Positions 26,221-34,365 of a stretch of 64,000 bases of DNA are shown here, one piece after another. How positions within the stretch are numbered: the stretch's first letter is position 1; every line of letters starts with the position of its first letter. This stretch comes from Frateuria_A sp035943815 (GTDB lineage: Bacteria; Pseudomonadota; Gammaproteobacteria; Xanthomonadales; Rhodanobacteraceae): the NCBI RefSeq assembly GCF_035943815.1, contig NZ_DASZBU010000018.1, positions 23,786-87,785 on the forward strand, read 5' to 3'. Under the pieces are notes generated by a model. The model was not told where the DNA came from, made no database searches, and was given only the letters and a program-made list of their open reading frames with translations. The position numbers and the translations under genes were made by a program.

Positions 26221-27254
26221 GGGTTCGGTTGCGGCGTAGTGGCCACGCTCGGTGGCAGGATCGGGAGGGTCACCTGCGGCTGGTCACCGGTGAGTGCGCC
26301 GAGGAAGGCAGTGATGCGGTCGACCTCCGCGTCGGTGAGCTTTGCACCGAGCTGGCTGCTGCCCATCACCGCGACCGCCTGGCGCAGGTCCCATACCTTG
26401 CCGGAATGGAAGTACGGCGGCGTCAGCGCCACGTTGCGCAGCGACGGCACGCGGAAGACGTACTCGTCGCTGACCGTCTTGGTGACGGCGAAGCGTCCCT
26501 TGTCGCCCGGCGGCAGGATGTCGGCGCCGGGGCGTTCCACCACGCCGAACGGGGCATACCGGCCGCCGCCGACGTTGATGCCGTTGTGGCACGCGGCGCA
26601 GCCCTTGTCGATGAACAGGGCCAGGCCTTGCATCTGCTGGGCGTCGAGCGCCTTGCCGTCGCCCTTGAGGTAGCGGTCGAACGGCGCGTTCGGGGTGATC
26701 AGCGTGGCCTCGAACAGGGCGATGGCGCGGCGGACATTGTCGAAAGTGATCGGATCGCTGCCGCCGAAAGCCTTCGCAAAGAGCGGTGCGTAGCCGGGAA
26801 TGCCCTTCAATTGCTCGACCACGTGCGTGGCTGTGGCGTCCATCTCGATCGGGTTGACCAGCGGTCCGCCGGCCTGCTGCTCGAGGTCCTTGGCGCGGCC
26901 GTCCCAGAACTGGGCGACATCGAAGACCGCGTTGTACACCGTCGGCGCGTTGCGTCCGCCGTGTTGCCAGCGGTGCCCGAGCGACGTCTGCTGCAGGTCG
27001 ACCCCGCCCATGCCGATCATGTGGCACGAGTTGCAGCTGATCGCGTGACTCTCGGACAGACGGGGGTCGAAGTAGAGCATCCTGCCCAGCGCCGTCCTGG
27101 CCGGCGAGGCGGGGTTGCCGGGCAGTGCCGGGGGCTGGGTCGGGATCGGCTTGAACAGGCCCCGAGCCTGCGCCACCCGGTCCGCCTGCGCCCAGGCCGG
27201 CGCCGTGCAGGCACCTGCCAGGACCAGACAGGAGACCAGCGTGAACGGTCGCAT
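26217..27254 (-). CDS. di-haem cytochrome c peroxidase
   Basis: The 345-residue periplasmic enzyme has a signal peptide (residues 1-22, AWAQA cleavage). Two haem c motifs are visible: CNSCH in the N-terminal domain and CAACH in the C-terminal domain. The family segments LGRMLYFDPRLSES, WDGRAKDLEQQA and FRVPSLRNVALTPPYFHSG, with the distal Met/His regions, fit CcpA/MauG-type enzymes that reduce hydrogen peroxide. AAGGAG precedes ATG 27254. An FNR-type site lies about 155 bases upstream, so low-oxygen induction is expected, as known for ccp genes in pseudomonads. Confidence 0.87.
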   Translation of the reverse strand: MRPFTLVSCLVLAGACTAPAWAQADRVAQARGLFKPIPTQPPALPGNPASPARTALGRMLYFDPRLSESHAISCNSCHMIGMGGVDLQQTSLGHRWQHGGRNAPTVYNAVFDVAQFWDGRAKDLEQQAGGPLVNPIEMDATATHVVEQLKGIPGYAPLFAKAFGGSDPITFDNVRRAIALFEATLITPNAPFDRYLKGDGKALDAQQMQGLALFIDKGCAACHNGINVGGGRYAPFGVVERPGADILPPGDKGRFAVTKTVSDEYVFRVPSLRNVALTPPYFHSGKVWDLRQAVAVMGSSQLGAKLTDAEVDRITAFLGALTGDQPQVTLPILPPSVATTPQPNP

Positions 27255-27407
27255 GTTCGTCTCCTTTTTTGCTGCGCAAGAAGAGGGGGAAGGGGGCTGG
27301 TCGGTGCCCGCGCGGAGCGTCCCGTGTCGCGTCCGCCGTCGCAGGCGGCGCGCAAGCCGAGCCTCGCCCGGTATCGGGGAGACTCGCCCGCGGGCAGGTG
27401 TGGCTTG

Positions 27408-27421
27408 TTGATCCAGGTCAA
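27408..27421 (-). promoter_or_regulatory. FNR/ANR-type box TTGATCCAGGTCAA
   Basis: The sequence matches the FNR consensus TTGAT-N4-ATCAA at nine of ten positions and is near-symmetric. It sits 154 bases upstream of the cytochrome c peroxidase start and the same distance before the rightward M13 peptidase gene. It most plausibly drives the peroxidase operon at low oxygen. Confidence 0.6.
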
Positions 27422-27575
27422 CCTGGCGACGCGAAGCGTCATTCCGCGCACCGCTCTCACGCGACGAGGCCATCCGCCGGCCTCCATGCAGCGCGTCGTC
27501 CGGCATGACCTTCGGGGTTCCACGAAATGCCCGGCCGCATGCAAAGATCGCATTCCCTACGTCCCGGGAACCTCC

Positions 27576-29627
27576 ATGACTCCTTTAGCGATCACCCTCC
27601 GTAACTCGCTGCTGTCCGTCGCGCTGGCCAGCGCCTGCGCCGGCGCCTTCGCCGCGGACGCCATGCCCAAGCAGGATTTCCTCGCGGCGCACATCGACAG
27701 CTCGGTCGATCCGGGCGTGGATTTCTTCCAGTACGCCAACGGCGCCTGGCTGAAGGCGCATCCGATCCCGACGTCCGAGGCAGCCTGGGGTATCGGCAAC
27801 GAGGTGGACGACGAGCTGTATGCGCGGCTGCGCGGCATCAGCGAGGCGGCGGCCGGACAGAAGGCCGCGCCGGGCAGCGACCAGCAGAAGATCGGCGACT
27901 TCTGGGCCACCGCCATGGACGTGGCGAAGGCCGATCGGCTGGGCACGCGGCCGCTGCACGCCGAGCTGGCCCGCATCGACGCCATCGCCTCGCCCGCGGG
28001 CGTGCTCGACACGGTGTTCGCGTTCAAGCCGATCGGCGTCGGCGCGTTGTTCCGCATCGGCATCGGCCAGGACGACAAGGACAGCGCCACGATGGCGGTG
28101 CAGATCCGCCAGGGCGGCCTGGGCCTGCCCAATCGCGACTTCTACTTCAACCCGGAAGCGGGCGTGGCCAAGGTCCGCGGCGCGTACGTCCAGCACATGG
28201 CGCGCACCTTCGCGCTGCTCGGCCGCGACCCGGCCGCCGCCAAGGCCGCGGCCGCGAAGGTGATGGCGTTCGAAACGGCGCTGGCCAAGGCCTCGCGCAA
28301 GCTCGAGGAGCTGCGTGATCCGGAGAAGAACTACAACAAGATGACGCCGGCGGACTTCACCGCCAAGTACACGCCGTCCATCGACTGGAGCGCGCGGCTG
28401 GCCGCCTGGGGCATCCGACCCTCCTACGTGGTCGTCGGCCAGCCGGAGTTCTTCGCGGCCGAGGACCGCCTGCTTCGCGGGACGCCGCTGCCGGTGCTCA
28501 AGGACTACCTGCGCTATCACCTGGTCGACGACTACGCACCGTTCCTTTCCACCGCGCTGGACGGGGAGCACTTCGATTTCCACGGCCGCGCGATGTCCGG
28601 CCAGCAGGAGCAGCGCCCGCGCTGGAAGCGCGCGCTGGACGAGGAAAACGACGCCATGGGTATGGTGCTCGGGCGCATCTTCGTCAGGCAGTATTTCCCG
28701 CAGGCGTCCAAGCAGCGCTACCAGGCGATGGTCGAGGCGGTGCGCGGCACCTTCCACGACCGCATCGAGCGGCTGGACTGGATGGGCGCCGACACCAAGG
28801 CCAAGGCGCTGGCCAAGCTCGCCGCGGTCACGCCCAAGGTCGGCTATCCGGACAAGTGGAAGGACTATTCGGCACTCGAGGTCGGGCGCGAGTCCTATGC
28901 GGCGAACGTGATGTCGGCGCGCCGCTGGGAGTTCCAGGACAACCTGTCCAAGTTCGGCAAGCCGGTCGACCGCACCGAATGGGACATGACCCCGCAGACC
29001 TACAACGCCTACTACAACCCGTCCAACAACGAGATCGTGCTGCCGGCGGCGATCTTCATGGTGCCTGGCGTGCCCGACGATCAGGTGGACGATGCGGTCG
29101 CCTACGGCTACGTGGCGGCCAGCACGATCGGCCACGAGATCACCCATGGCTTCGACGACGAGGGCCGCCAGTACGACGCGCAGGGCAACCTGTCCGCCTG
29201 GTGGTCGGCGCAGGACGCCGCCCGCTTCAACGCCGCCGCGCAGGTGATGGTCAAGCAGTTCGATGCCTACGAGCCGCTGCCGGGCCTGCACATCAACGGC
29301 AAGGCCAGCCTGGGCGAGAACATCGCCGACTACGGCGGCGTGCTGCCCGGCCTGGAGGCGTTCGAGAAGACCGCGCAGTTCAAGGAAGGCAAGGCGATCG
29401 GCGGGCTGACCCCGACCCAGCGTTACTTCCTCGGCTACGCGCTGGGCTGGATGAGCCAGCAGCGCCAGCAGCAGCTGCGCCAGCGCCTGCTGTCGGACGT
29501 GCATGCGCCGGCCAAGTGGCGCGTGCTCGGCCCCATGTCGAACATCCCCGCGTTCTACGAGGCGTTCGGTGTCAAGCCCGGCCAGCCGATGTGGCGCGCG
29601 CCGCAGGATCGGGTGCGAATCTGGTAG
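27576..29627 (+). CDS. M13 family zinc metallopeptidase (PepO/neprilysin-like)
   Basis: The 683-residue product has a signal peptide (about residues 1-27) and an N-terminal M13 domain starting DPGVDFFQYANGAWLK. A C-terminal catalytic domain carries the zinc motif GHEITHGFDDEG (HExxH), with the third ligand Glu in GENIADYGG, and the substrate-binding NAYYNPSNNEIVLPA. The C-terminal end RVRIW resembles the conserved CxxW of neprilysins without the Cys. The length is typical of full M13 enzymes. It should degrade peptides in the periplasm. It is monocistronic; the terminator was not identified. Confidence 0.9.
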   Translation: MTPLAITLRNSLLSVALASACAGAFAADAMPKQDFLAAHIDSSVDPGVDFFQYANGAWLKAHPIPTSEAAWGIGNEVDDELYARLRGISEAAAGQKAAPGSDQQKIGDFWATAMDVAKADRLGTRPLHAELARIDAIASPAGVLDTVFAFKPIGVGALFRIGIGQDDKDSATMAVQIRQGGLGLPNRDFYFNPEAGVAKVRGAYVQHMARTFALLGRDPAAAKAAAAKVMAFETALAKASRKLEELRDPEKNYNKMTPADFTAKYTPSIDWSARLAAWGIRPSYVVVGQPEFFAAEDRLLRGTPLPVLKDYLRYHLVDDYAPFLSTALDGEHFDFHGRAMSGQQEQRPRWKRALDEENDAMGMVLGRIFVRQYFPQASKQRYQAMVEAVRGTFHDRIERLDWMGADTKAKALAKLAAVTPKVGYPDKWKDYSALEVGRESYAANVMSARRWEFQDNLSKFGKPVDRTEWDMTPQTYNAYYNPSNNEIVLPAAIFMVPGVPDDQVDDAVAYGYVAASTIGHEITHGFDDEGRQYDAQGNLSAWWSAQDAARFNAAAQVMVKQFDAYEPLPGLHINGKASLGENIADYGGVLPGLEAFEKTAQFKEGKAIGGLTPTQRYFLGYALGWMSQQRQQQLRQRLLSDVHAPAKWRVLGPMSNIPAFYEAFGVKPGQPMWRAPQDRVRIW

Positions 29628-30012
29628 GGCGAGAGCGGCCGGGGTCCGCGCGTAAAGCGCGTACTGCGGCCCGGGCACACCGTTCAAGGCGAGGCAGGCC
29701 AGCGCCAGACTGCAAGTGACGACCTCGCCGTGGTTTCCGTCGCTGTCGCTCAGCGCCAGTCGTCCCAACTGCCTGCGTCGGCGCCGGCCATCCCGATGCG
29801 GCCACCGCGATAGACCTGCGGCTTGAAGAACGCGAGGCCGTGGATCGCCAACGTCCGGAAAGAGGAGTCAGCGTGATGGGCATCGCGCCGCAGTGCCGCA
29901 AGCGGCTGGGATGGCTAGCGGAGCTCCCGGTACGGATGTCCAAGGGGATCGAGGCCGACCTCGGGGGCGCGCAATCCGGGATTGCGCGCCCGTTGGTCAG
30001 GCGCGTCCCGGG
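29628..30012. other. gap with possible gene remnant on the minus strand
   Basis: No intact gene is seen. A minus-strand frame from about 29890 to a stop at 29758 reads SSFRTLAIHGLAFFKPQVY followed by RGGRIGMAGADAGSWDDWR. This looks like the C-terminal end of a real protein but lacks a start and recognisable family. It may be a decayed fragment. Confidence 0.3.
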
Positions 30013-30780
30013 CTAGTGCTGATCGTCCCTGTCATGGTCCGACGGCGGGTGGTCGTCGCCGTGGTGCGCGTCCGTGCGGTGGCCTGCTGGCGCGTGGTCG
30101 CCGGGCGGGCGGCCGGCGGGCACGTCGCGCGGCTCCACGGTCGGAGTCGTTGCGGGCGACCGCTGCAACTGCTGCTCCGGCTCGTGCGGCGGCAGGTGCC
30201 GGTCGTCGGGCACATGGGGCGGCGCACGGTCCGGCATCGGCTCGGCCCGGCGGTAGGGCACGGGGGCGGCGTGCCTGTCGTCGCGGTCGTGGTAGTCGCG
30301 GTCGTGGTCGCCGCGGTTGTCCTCCCTGCGCTGCGGGTGCGACCAGGGCTGGCGCGAAGGCGGCGGCGGCGCGTGGTGCGGCGGCGGATTGTGATACCAG
30401 CGCTCGCGTTCGCGGTAGAACGGCCGGTCGACGTAGTAGCGGTCCCAGTACGTCACGATGGAGAACGAAACGATCGGGATGCCGAGACGCTCGCCGTACG
30501 CGGGAACCAGCACCGGCTGGTTGTCATACTCGTCCTGGATGAAGTTGCCGGCCACCCAGCCGCGCTCGCCGTCGAACACCACGTCGCACCATTCCCAGCC
30601 GTCCGTGCAACCCTCGATGCCGATGGGCGCACCCGCCGGAATCATGTCCACCGCCGGATAGTCGATGTCCGGCCCGGCGCGCAGCGTGGCGTCGCCGGTC
30701 ACGTAGCCGTCCGCGGCCATGGACTGCACCGGAACGCCCACCAGCAGCGCCAGTGCGCCGTACCAGGCAAATCGCTTCAT
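30013..30780 (-). CDS. secreted SH3-domain protein with His/Asp/Pro-rich tail
   Basis: The 255-residue product has a signal peptide (cleavage near SMAADG, residue 23) and a bacterial SH3 domain at about residues 25-85 (TLRAGPDIDYPAVDMIPAGA, WCDVVFDGERGWVAGNFI). A transition segment follows, then a roughly 130-residue low-complexity tail. The tail is rich in His, Asp, Arg and Pro (HDRDYHDRDDRH and similar). The SH3 part probably binds cell-wall peptide, and the tail could bind divalent metals. The composition shift is abrupt but the codon style is unchanged. Confidence 0.7.
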   Translation of the reverse strand: MKRFAWYGALALLVGVPVQSMAADGYVTGDATLRAGPDIDYPAVDMIPAGAPIGIEGCTDGWEWCDVVFDGERGWVAGNFIQDEYDNQPVLVPAYGERLGIPIVSFSIVTYWDRYYVDRPFYRERERWYHNPPPHHAPPPPSRQPWSHPQRREDNRGDHDRDYHDRDDRHAAPVPYRRAEPMPDRAPPHVPDDRHLPPHEPEQQLQRSPATTPTVEPRDVPAGRPPGDHAPAGHRTDAHHGDDHPPSDHDRDDQH

Positions 30781-31054
30781 GGTTGCTCTCCTTATCGCAG
30801 GTTGGCCGCCCCTGGCCGGCCCGGCCAGCCTGTCCCGGCCAAACGGCGGCGCAAGCGCGCAGGCCGCGAGGGTTTATCCCTCATCCAGCGTGGTGGGGCG
30901 GGGGTGACGAAAACCCCAAATCCGGGTCAACCGGGCACGGCAAAAACGGCCGCTCCTGGTCGATGTACTGGGTTTTCGGCCACAGGCCCTTACGGGCCCG
31001 AGGTGGCCCTCTCAAAAGCGGCAGGGCGCCGAACGGGTCAGACCCCGGCCTCGC

Positions 31055-31912
31055 TCAGCCTTCGGCCAACGCCGCTTCGCGCCCCTGCTGGCGGATGGCC
31101 GCTTCCTCGCGGGCATCGATGATGGACTGCATCACGCTGTCGACGTCGACGATGCCTTCGTCGAACGCGAAGCGCCCGGTCAGTTCGCTCTCCGGCTGCA
31201 GCTCACCTTGTTCGAACAGCGCCCACATTTCCTCGGCGTAATACGTATCGAGGAGTTCCGGGGCGAAGCGCGAGAGGTTGATGGTGATGTTGCTCACGTC
31301 GCGCCGCAGCATGGTGCGGGCGGCGTTGTTGCCGGAGGCGCTGACCACTTGGGGCAGGTCGATGATCACCGGGCCGTCGGGCGCCACCAGGACGTTGTAC
31401 GGGGAGAGGTCGCCATGGATGATGCCGACGCAAAGCATGCGCACGATCTGGCGGATCAGGATGCCGTGGTATTCGCGGGCGAGGTCGGCGGACAGCTCCA
31501 CCTCGCCCAGCCGCGGGGCCGAGTGGCCGTGGGCGTCGGTGATCAGCTCCATCACCAGCACGCCGTTGAAGTAGCCGTGAGGCTGCGGCACGCGCACGCC
31601 GGCGCCGGCGAGCAGATACAGCGCGTCGACCTCGGCATTCTTCCAGGCCGCTTCGGCCTCCTTGCGGCCGAACTTGCTGGCCTTGCCGATCGCCCGCGCC
31701 TGCCGGCTGCCGCGCACCTTGCGACCTTCCTGGTATTGCACGCGCTGCTGGAAACTGCGCTGGGCCATGTCCTTGTAGACCTTGGCGCAGCGCACGTCCT
31801 CGCCGGAGCGAACGATGTAGACGGAGGCCTCCTTGCCGCTCTTGAGCGGACGCAGGACCTCGTCGATGACGCCGTCGTCGATGAGTTCGAGCAAGCCGGT
31901 GGGGGTTTTCAT
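31055..31912 (-). CDS. RIO-family serine protein kinase
   Basis: The 285-residue protein has the RIO kinase core: the ATP loop segment SGKEASVYIV with Lys in CAKVYKD, the catalytic loop HGDLSPYNVL, and the metal motif IIDLPQ replacing DFG. There is no signal peptide. Bacterial RIO1-like kinases are soluble and their targets are poorly known; archaeal and eukaryotic relatives act in ribosome maturation. It is a single gene, upstream of a short conserved ORF and a cold-shock gene. Confidence 0.85.
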   Translation of the reverse strand: MKTPTGLLELIDDGVIDEVLRPLKSGKEASVYIVRSGEDVRCAKVYKDMAQRSFQQRVQYQEGRKVRGSRQARAIGKASKFGRKEAEAAWKNAEVDALYLLAGAGVRVPQPHGYFNGVLVMELITDAHGHSAPRLGEVELSADLAREYHGILIRQIVRMLCVGIIHGDLSPYNVLVAPDGPVIIDLPQVVSASGNNAARTMLRRDVSNITINLSRFAPELLDTYYAEEMWALFEQGELQPESELTGRFAFDEGIVDVDSVMQSIIDAREEAAIRQQGREAALAEG

Positions 31913-32255
31913 AAGCAGGTTGGGGCTAAGGGAAGCGTCGATTATGACGGGTTCGGTACGCCTGCCGGGCAGTCGTCTGCCTGGACGGCGTCGGGTGCCG
32001 CGCCTGCTCCGCCGAAGCCATGGGAGGGGCGAGGGTGTAGGATGCGTCGATCTGCGGCCTGTGTGCGCTGTCCCTGGTCGCCCGACGTCGGAAGCGCCGC
32101 CAGGCGATTCCGTTCGCTACGACACTTCTCGCCGCTCCGCTCGCTTGCCCGCATCGCTTGTGTCGGCGGCCACTTCGAGCGTATGCCGCCCGCAGCACGA
32201 GCATCGCCGCACGGCGGTGGCTACTTACGACTTAGCTCCCCAGAGGACTTCCCGA

Positions 32256-32399
32256 TTGGCCAAGATCAACTATGCATTCGAAAAACGTCAGCGCGAGATC
32301 GCCAAGAAGAAACAGCAGGACGAGAAACAATCCAAGAAGCGCACCGTAAGCGAGGGCGACAAGCCGGCCGATCCACCGCGCGATCCGCCGCGCCGTTGA
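32256..32399 (+). CDS. small highly charged conserved protein (47 residues)
   Basis: This small gene starts with TTG 32256, with AGAGGA about 8 nt upstream, and encodes AKINYAFEKRQREIAKKKQQ followed by a Lys/Asp/Pro-rich tail. I recognise the opening as a small conserved proteobacterial protein of unknown function. It is basic and mostly helical, so nucleic-acid or ribosome contact is possible. It ends 38 bases before a strong bidirectional terminator shared with the cold-shock gene. Confidence 0.6.
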   Translation: MAKINYAFEKRQREIAKKKQQDEKQSKKRTVSEGDKPADPPRDPPRR

Positions 32400-32437
32400 C
32401 CGCGGCCGCTCGATAGCATCGGCGGCGCACCAAAAAG

Positions 32438-32464
32438 AAAAGCCCGGCACCGGGCCGGGCTTTT
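32438..32464. terminator. bidirectional rho-independent terminator
   Basis: A perfect 11-bp stem AAAAGCCCGGC / GCCGGGCTTTT surrounds a 5-base loop between the convergent small basic protein gene and the cold-shock gene. Confidence 0.85.
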
Positions 32465-32485
32465 CCTGGAACGTGCGGCCGTCGC

Positions 32486-32695
32486 TTAGAGCGGCTGCAC
32501 CTGGTCGGCCTGCAGGCCCTTCGGGCCCTTGGTCACGATGAAGGACACCTTCTGGCCTTCCTGCAGGCTCTTGAAGCCGGAGGCGGTGATCGCACGGAAG
32601 TGGACGAACACGTCATCGCCGCTGGCGCGGCTGATGAAGCCGAAGCCCTTGGCATCGTTGAACCACTTGACGGTACCGGTTTCGGTCTGGGACAT
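32486..32695 (-). CDS. cold-shock domain protein
   Basis: The 69-residue protein is a single CSD with RNP1 (KGFGFI) and RNP2 (VFVHF) motifs and the usual opening TGTVKWFNDAKGFGFI. It is an RNA chaperone of the CspA type. AAGGAG lies before ATG 32695. The AT-balanced 100-plus-base stretch upstream probably forms the long structured leader usual for these genes. The terminator at 32438 closes the transcript. Confidence 0.93.
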   Translation of the reverse strand: MSQTETGTVKWFNDAKGFGFISRASGDDVFVHFRAITASGFKSLQEGQKVSFIVTKGPKGLQADQVQPL

Positions 32696-32979
32696 CGTTG
32701 TATCTCCTTGGAACGGGTGAAGGCCGCGTGGCGCGGCAGGAGCTGGTCGCAAGGAGGAAACGGGTACAACGGTGTAGTGGAACTGCGTTCTACAGCATCG
32801 GGCCACAGTTCGGTGACCCCTGAAACTCAGCGCGGCCACATTAATGGCTGTCGCGCCGCGAAGCAAATGTTTTCGAGCGCCAGCATTCAGCCTGGTGCGG
32901 TTTCAGCCTCGGGACGAGCTGCCGGCAGCCATGCCGAGGGGCGCCGAAGCGCCCCCCGTTTCGCACTGCATTGGAAGGG

Positions 32980-33183
32980 TCAGTCGTTCTTGTGGCTCTG
33001 CTCACCGGCTTTCACATGCTGCTCGTGGCTGCCCCCTTGGCTGCCGCGGTTGCCGGAAGAGCTTCCGCCGGCCGACTTCGACTTGTCGTCGTTCTTGTGG
33101 CTCTGCTCGCCTGCCTTGACGTGCTGCTCGTGAGAGCCGCCACGCTCGTGCGAGCCGCCACGGTTGTCGTTGCTATTGGGCAT
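32980..33183 (-). CDS. small hydrophilic repeat protein (67 residues)
   Basis: The product consists of short GGSHE units and two near-identical 17-18-residue blocks, GGSHEQHVKAGEQSHKND, separated by a Ser/Gly/Lys linker. It is very polar, lacks Cys, Trp and hydrophobic segments, and is probably disordered. It resembles stress-associated hydrophilic small proteins in style, but I cannot place it in a named family. The DNA also repeats: 21 bases at 32983-33003 recur exactly at 33088-33108. Confidence 0.55.
   Translation of the reverse strand: MPNSNDNRGGSHERGGSHEQHVKAGEQSHKNDDKSKSAGGSSSGNRGSQGGSHEQHVKAGEQSHKND
32983..33108 (-). repeat. 21-bp direct repeat inside the small hydrophilic gene
   Basis: GTCGTTCTTGTGGCTCTGCT, plus one more C, occurs at 32983-33003 and 33088-33108, 105 bases (35 codons) apart. 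It encodes the repeated GEQSHKND block. Confidence 0.85.
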
Positions 33184-33351
33184 TTCCGATCTCCGATCTG
33201 AAGAAAAACGACGCGGTGGTTACCGCGCCGGGATCACCATCCGACAACCGGCCTTACGCTGGAGTGAGGATGAAGTCACGAGCGCCAGCATGTTTGGCGA
33301 GGGTCGCCGACGTCGTACAGTCGAGTCCGCAGGATGCGCGTGGAAGCGGAG

Positions 33352-34233
33352 CTATTCGCCGCGCACCGGACTGCCAACGCCTTCGCTACGGCGGTCGCGC
33401 TTGGCTTCGTACATCGCTCGGTCCGCGCGTGCCAGGAGCGTGTCCGGGTCGCTCCCGCCGTCCGGGAAGCAGGCGATGCCTATGCTGGCATCGAGATGGA
33501 ACGTGCCCTCCGGCAGGTCGAACGGCAGCCTGAGGCAGGCGCGCAGACCTTCGGCCACGGTGCCGGCGGCCTGCACGTCGCCGCAGCCGGGAAGCAGGGC
33601 GACGAACTCATCGCCGCCGATGCGGGCCATCAGGTCGTCCTGGCGCAGGCCCTTGTGCAGGCGCCGCCCGGCTTCGCGCAACAGGCGGTCGCCCACGTCG
33701 TGTCCGTATCGGTCGTTGATGCGCTTGAACCCGTCCAGGTCCAGGTAGAGCACGGCCAGGCCGTTCTCCGTCCGGGATGCGTGCTCGAGGGCGTACTGCA
33801 GTTCGTGCTGCAGCCGGTGGCGGTTGGGCAGCCCGGTGAGCGGATCGTGGGTGGCGCGGTGCTCGAGTTCGCGCTCGGCGCGGCGCAGCTCGGTCACCTC
33901 GTGCGCCACGCCGAGGCGCACGCCGTATTCGGGCAGCCAGCGGGCCGACCACTGGATGTCCACACTGTGGCCATCCTTGTGGATGTAGCGATTGCGGAAG
34001 TTGAGCTGCGGCACCCCGTTCATGACCTTTTCGGCCTGTTGCATGGTCGTCGCGCGGTCGTCGGGGTGGACTAGCCGGAAGATCGGCTGCCCGATCACCT
34101 CCACGGGCGCGTAGCCCAGGATGCGTCCGAAACCCGCGCTGACGAAGAGCACCTGACCCTGGGCGTCGACGACGCAGACCGCGTCGGGCATCAGGTCCAG
34201 CAACTCGGCGGGCGTGGGGAGCTTTGGGATCAT
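33352..34233 (-). CDS. PAS-GGDEF diguanylate cyclase
   Basis: The 293-residue cytoplasmic protein has an N-terminal PAS domain (about residues 8-120; VCVVDAQGQVLFVSAGFGRI and WSARWLPEYG). A GGDEF domain follows at about residues 125-285, with the intact signature ARIGGDEFVALL. The inhibitory I-site RQDD is at the correct spacing, so product feedback is expected. No membrane segment is present. It should make cyclic-di-GMP in response to a PAS-bound signal. It stands downstream of, and in the same direction as, the TIR operon; the 132-base gap suggests a separate promoter. Confidence 0.87.
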   Translation of the reverse strand: MIPKLPTPAELLDLMPDAVCVVDAQGQVLFVSAGFGRILGYAPVEVIGQPIFRLVHPDDRATTMQQAEKVMNGVPQLNFRNRYIHKDGHSVDIQWSARWLPEYGVRLGVAHEVTELRRAERELEHRATHDPLTGLPNRHRLQHELQYALEHASRTENGLAVLYLDLDGFKRINDRYGHDVGDRLLREAGRRLHKGLRQDDLMARIGGDEFVALLPGCGDVQAAGTVAEGLRACLRLPFDLPEGTFHLDASIGIACFPDGGSDPDTLLARADRAMYEAKRDRRSEGVGSPVRGE

Positions 34234-34365
34234 GAAGGTCAGGGTTCGCGTTTGCAGGCGCAAGGCTATCGGTCCCAAGCCAAGCAAGAAAGAGGCCAGC
34301 AACTGGCGAGGAACGACGACCCAACGTTGACGCGCATGTGGCCCGCTGCGCAAGGCTCATCCACG

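Noticed and set aside
26229..27575. Long open plus-strand frame antisense to the peroxidase and b561 genes, continuous with the M13 peptidase frame
   Set aside because: It is the high-GC shadow of the real leftward genes. The M13 signal peptide defines the true start at 27576.
29572..29943. Minus-strand 123-codon ORF downstream of the M13 peptidase gene
   Set aside because: Ser/Arg/Ala-rich translation without conserved features; a neighbouring frame looks more protein-like but is only a fragment.
32844..33201. Plus-strand hydrophobic ORFs over the small hydrophilic gene
   Set aside because: Complement of the repeated polar blocks reads as Leu/Val/Ala; no ribosome site, and the minus-strand gene has better features.
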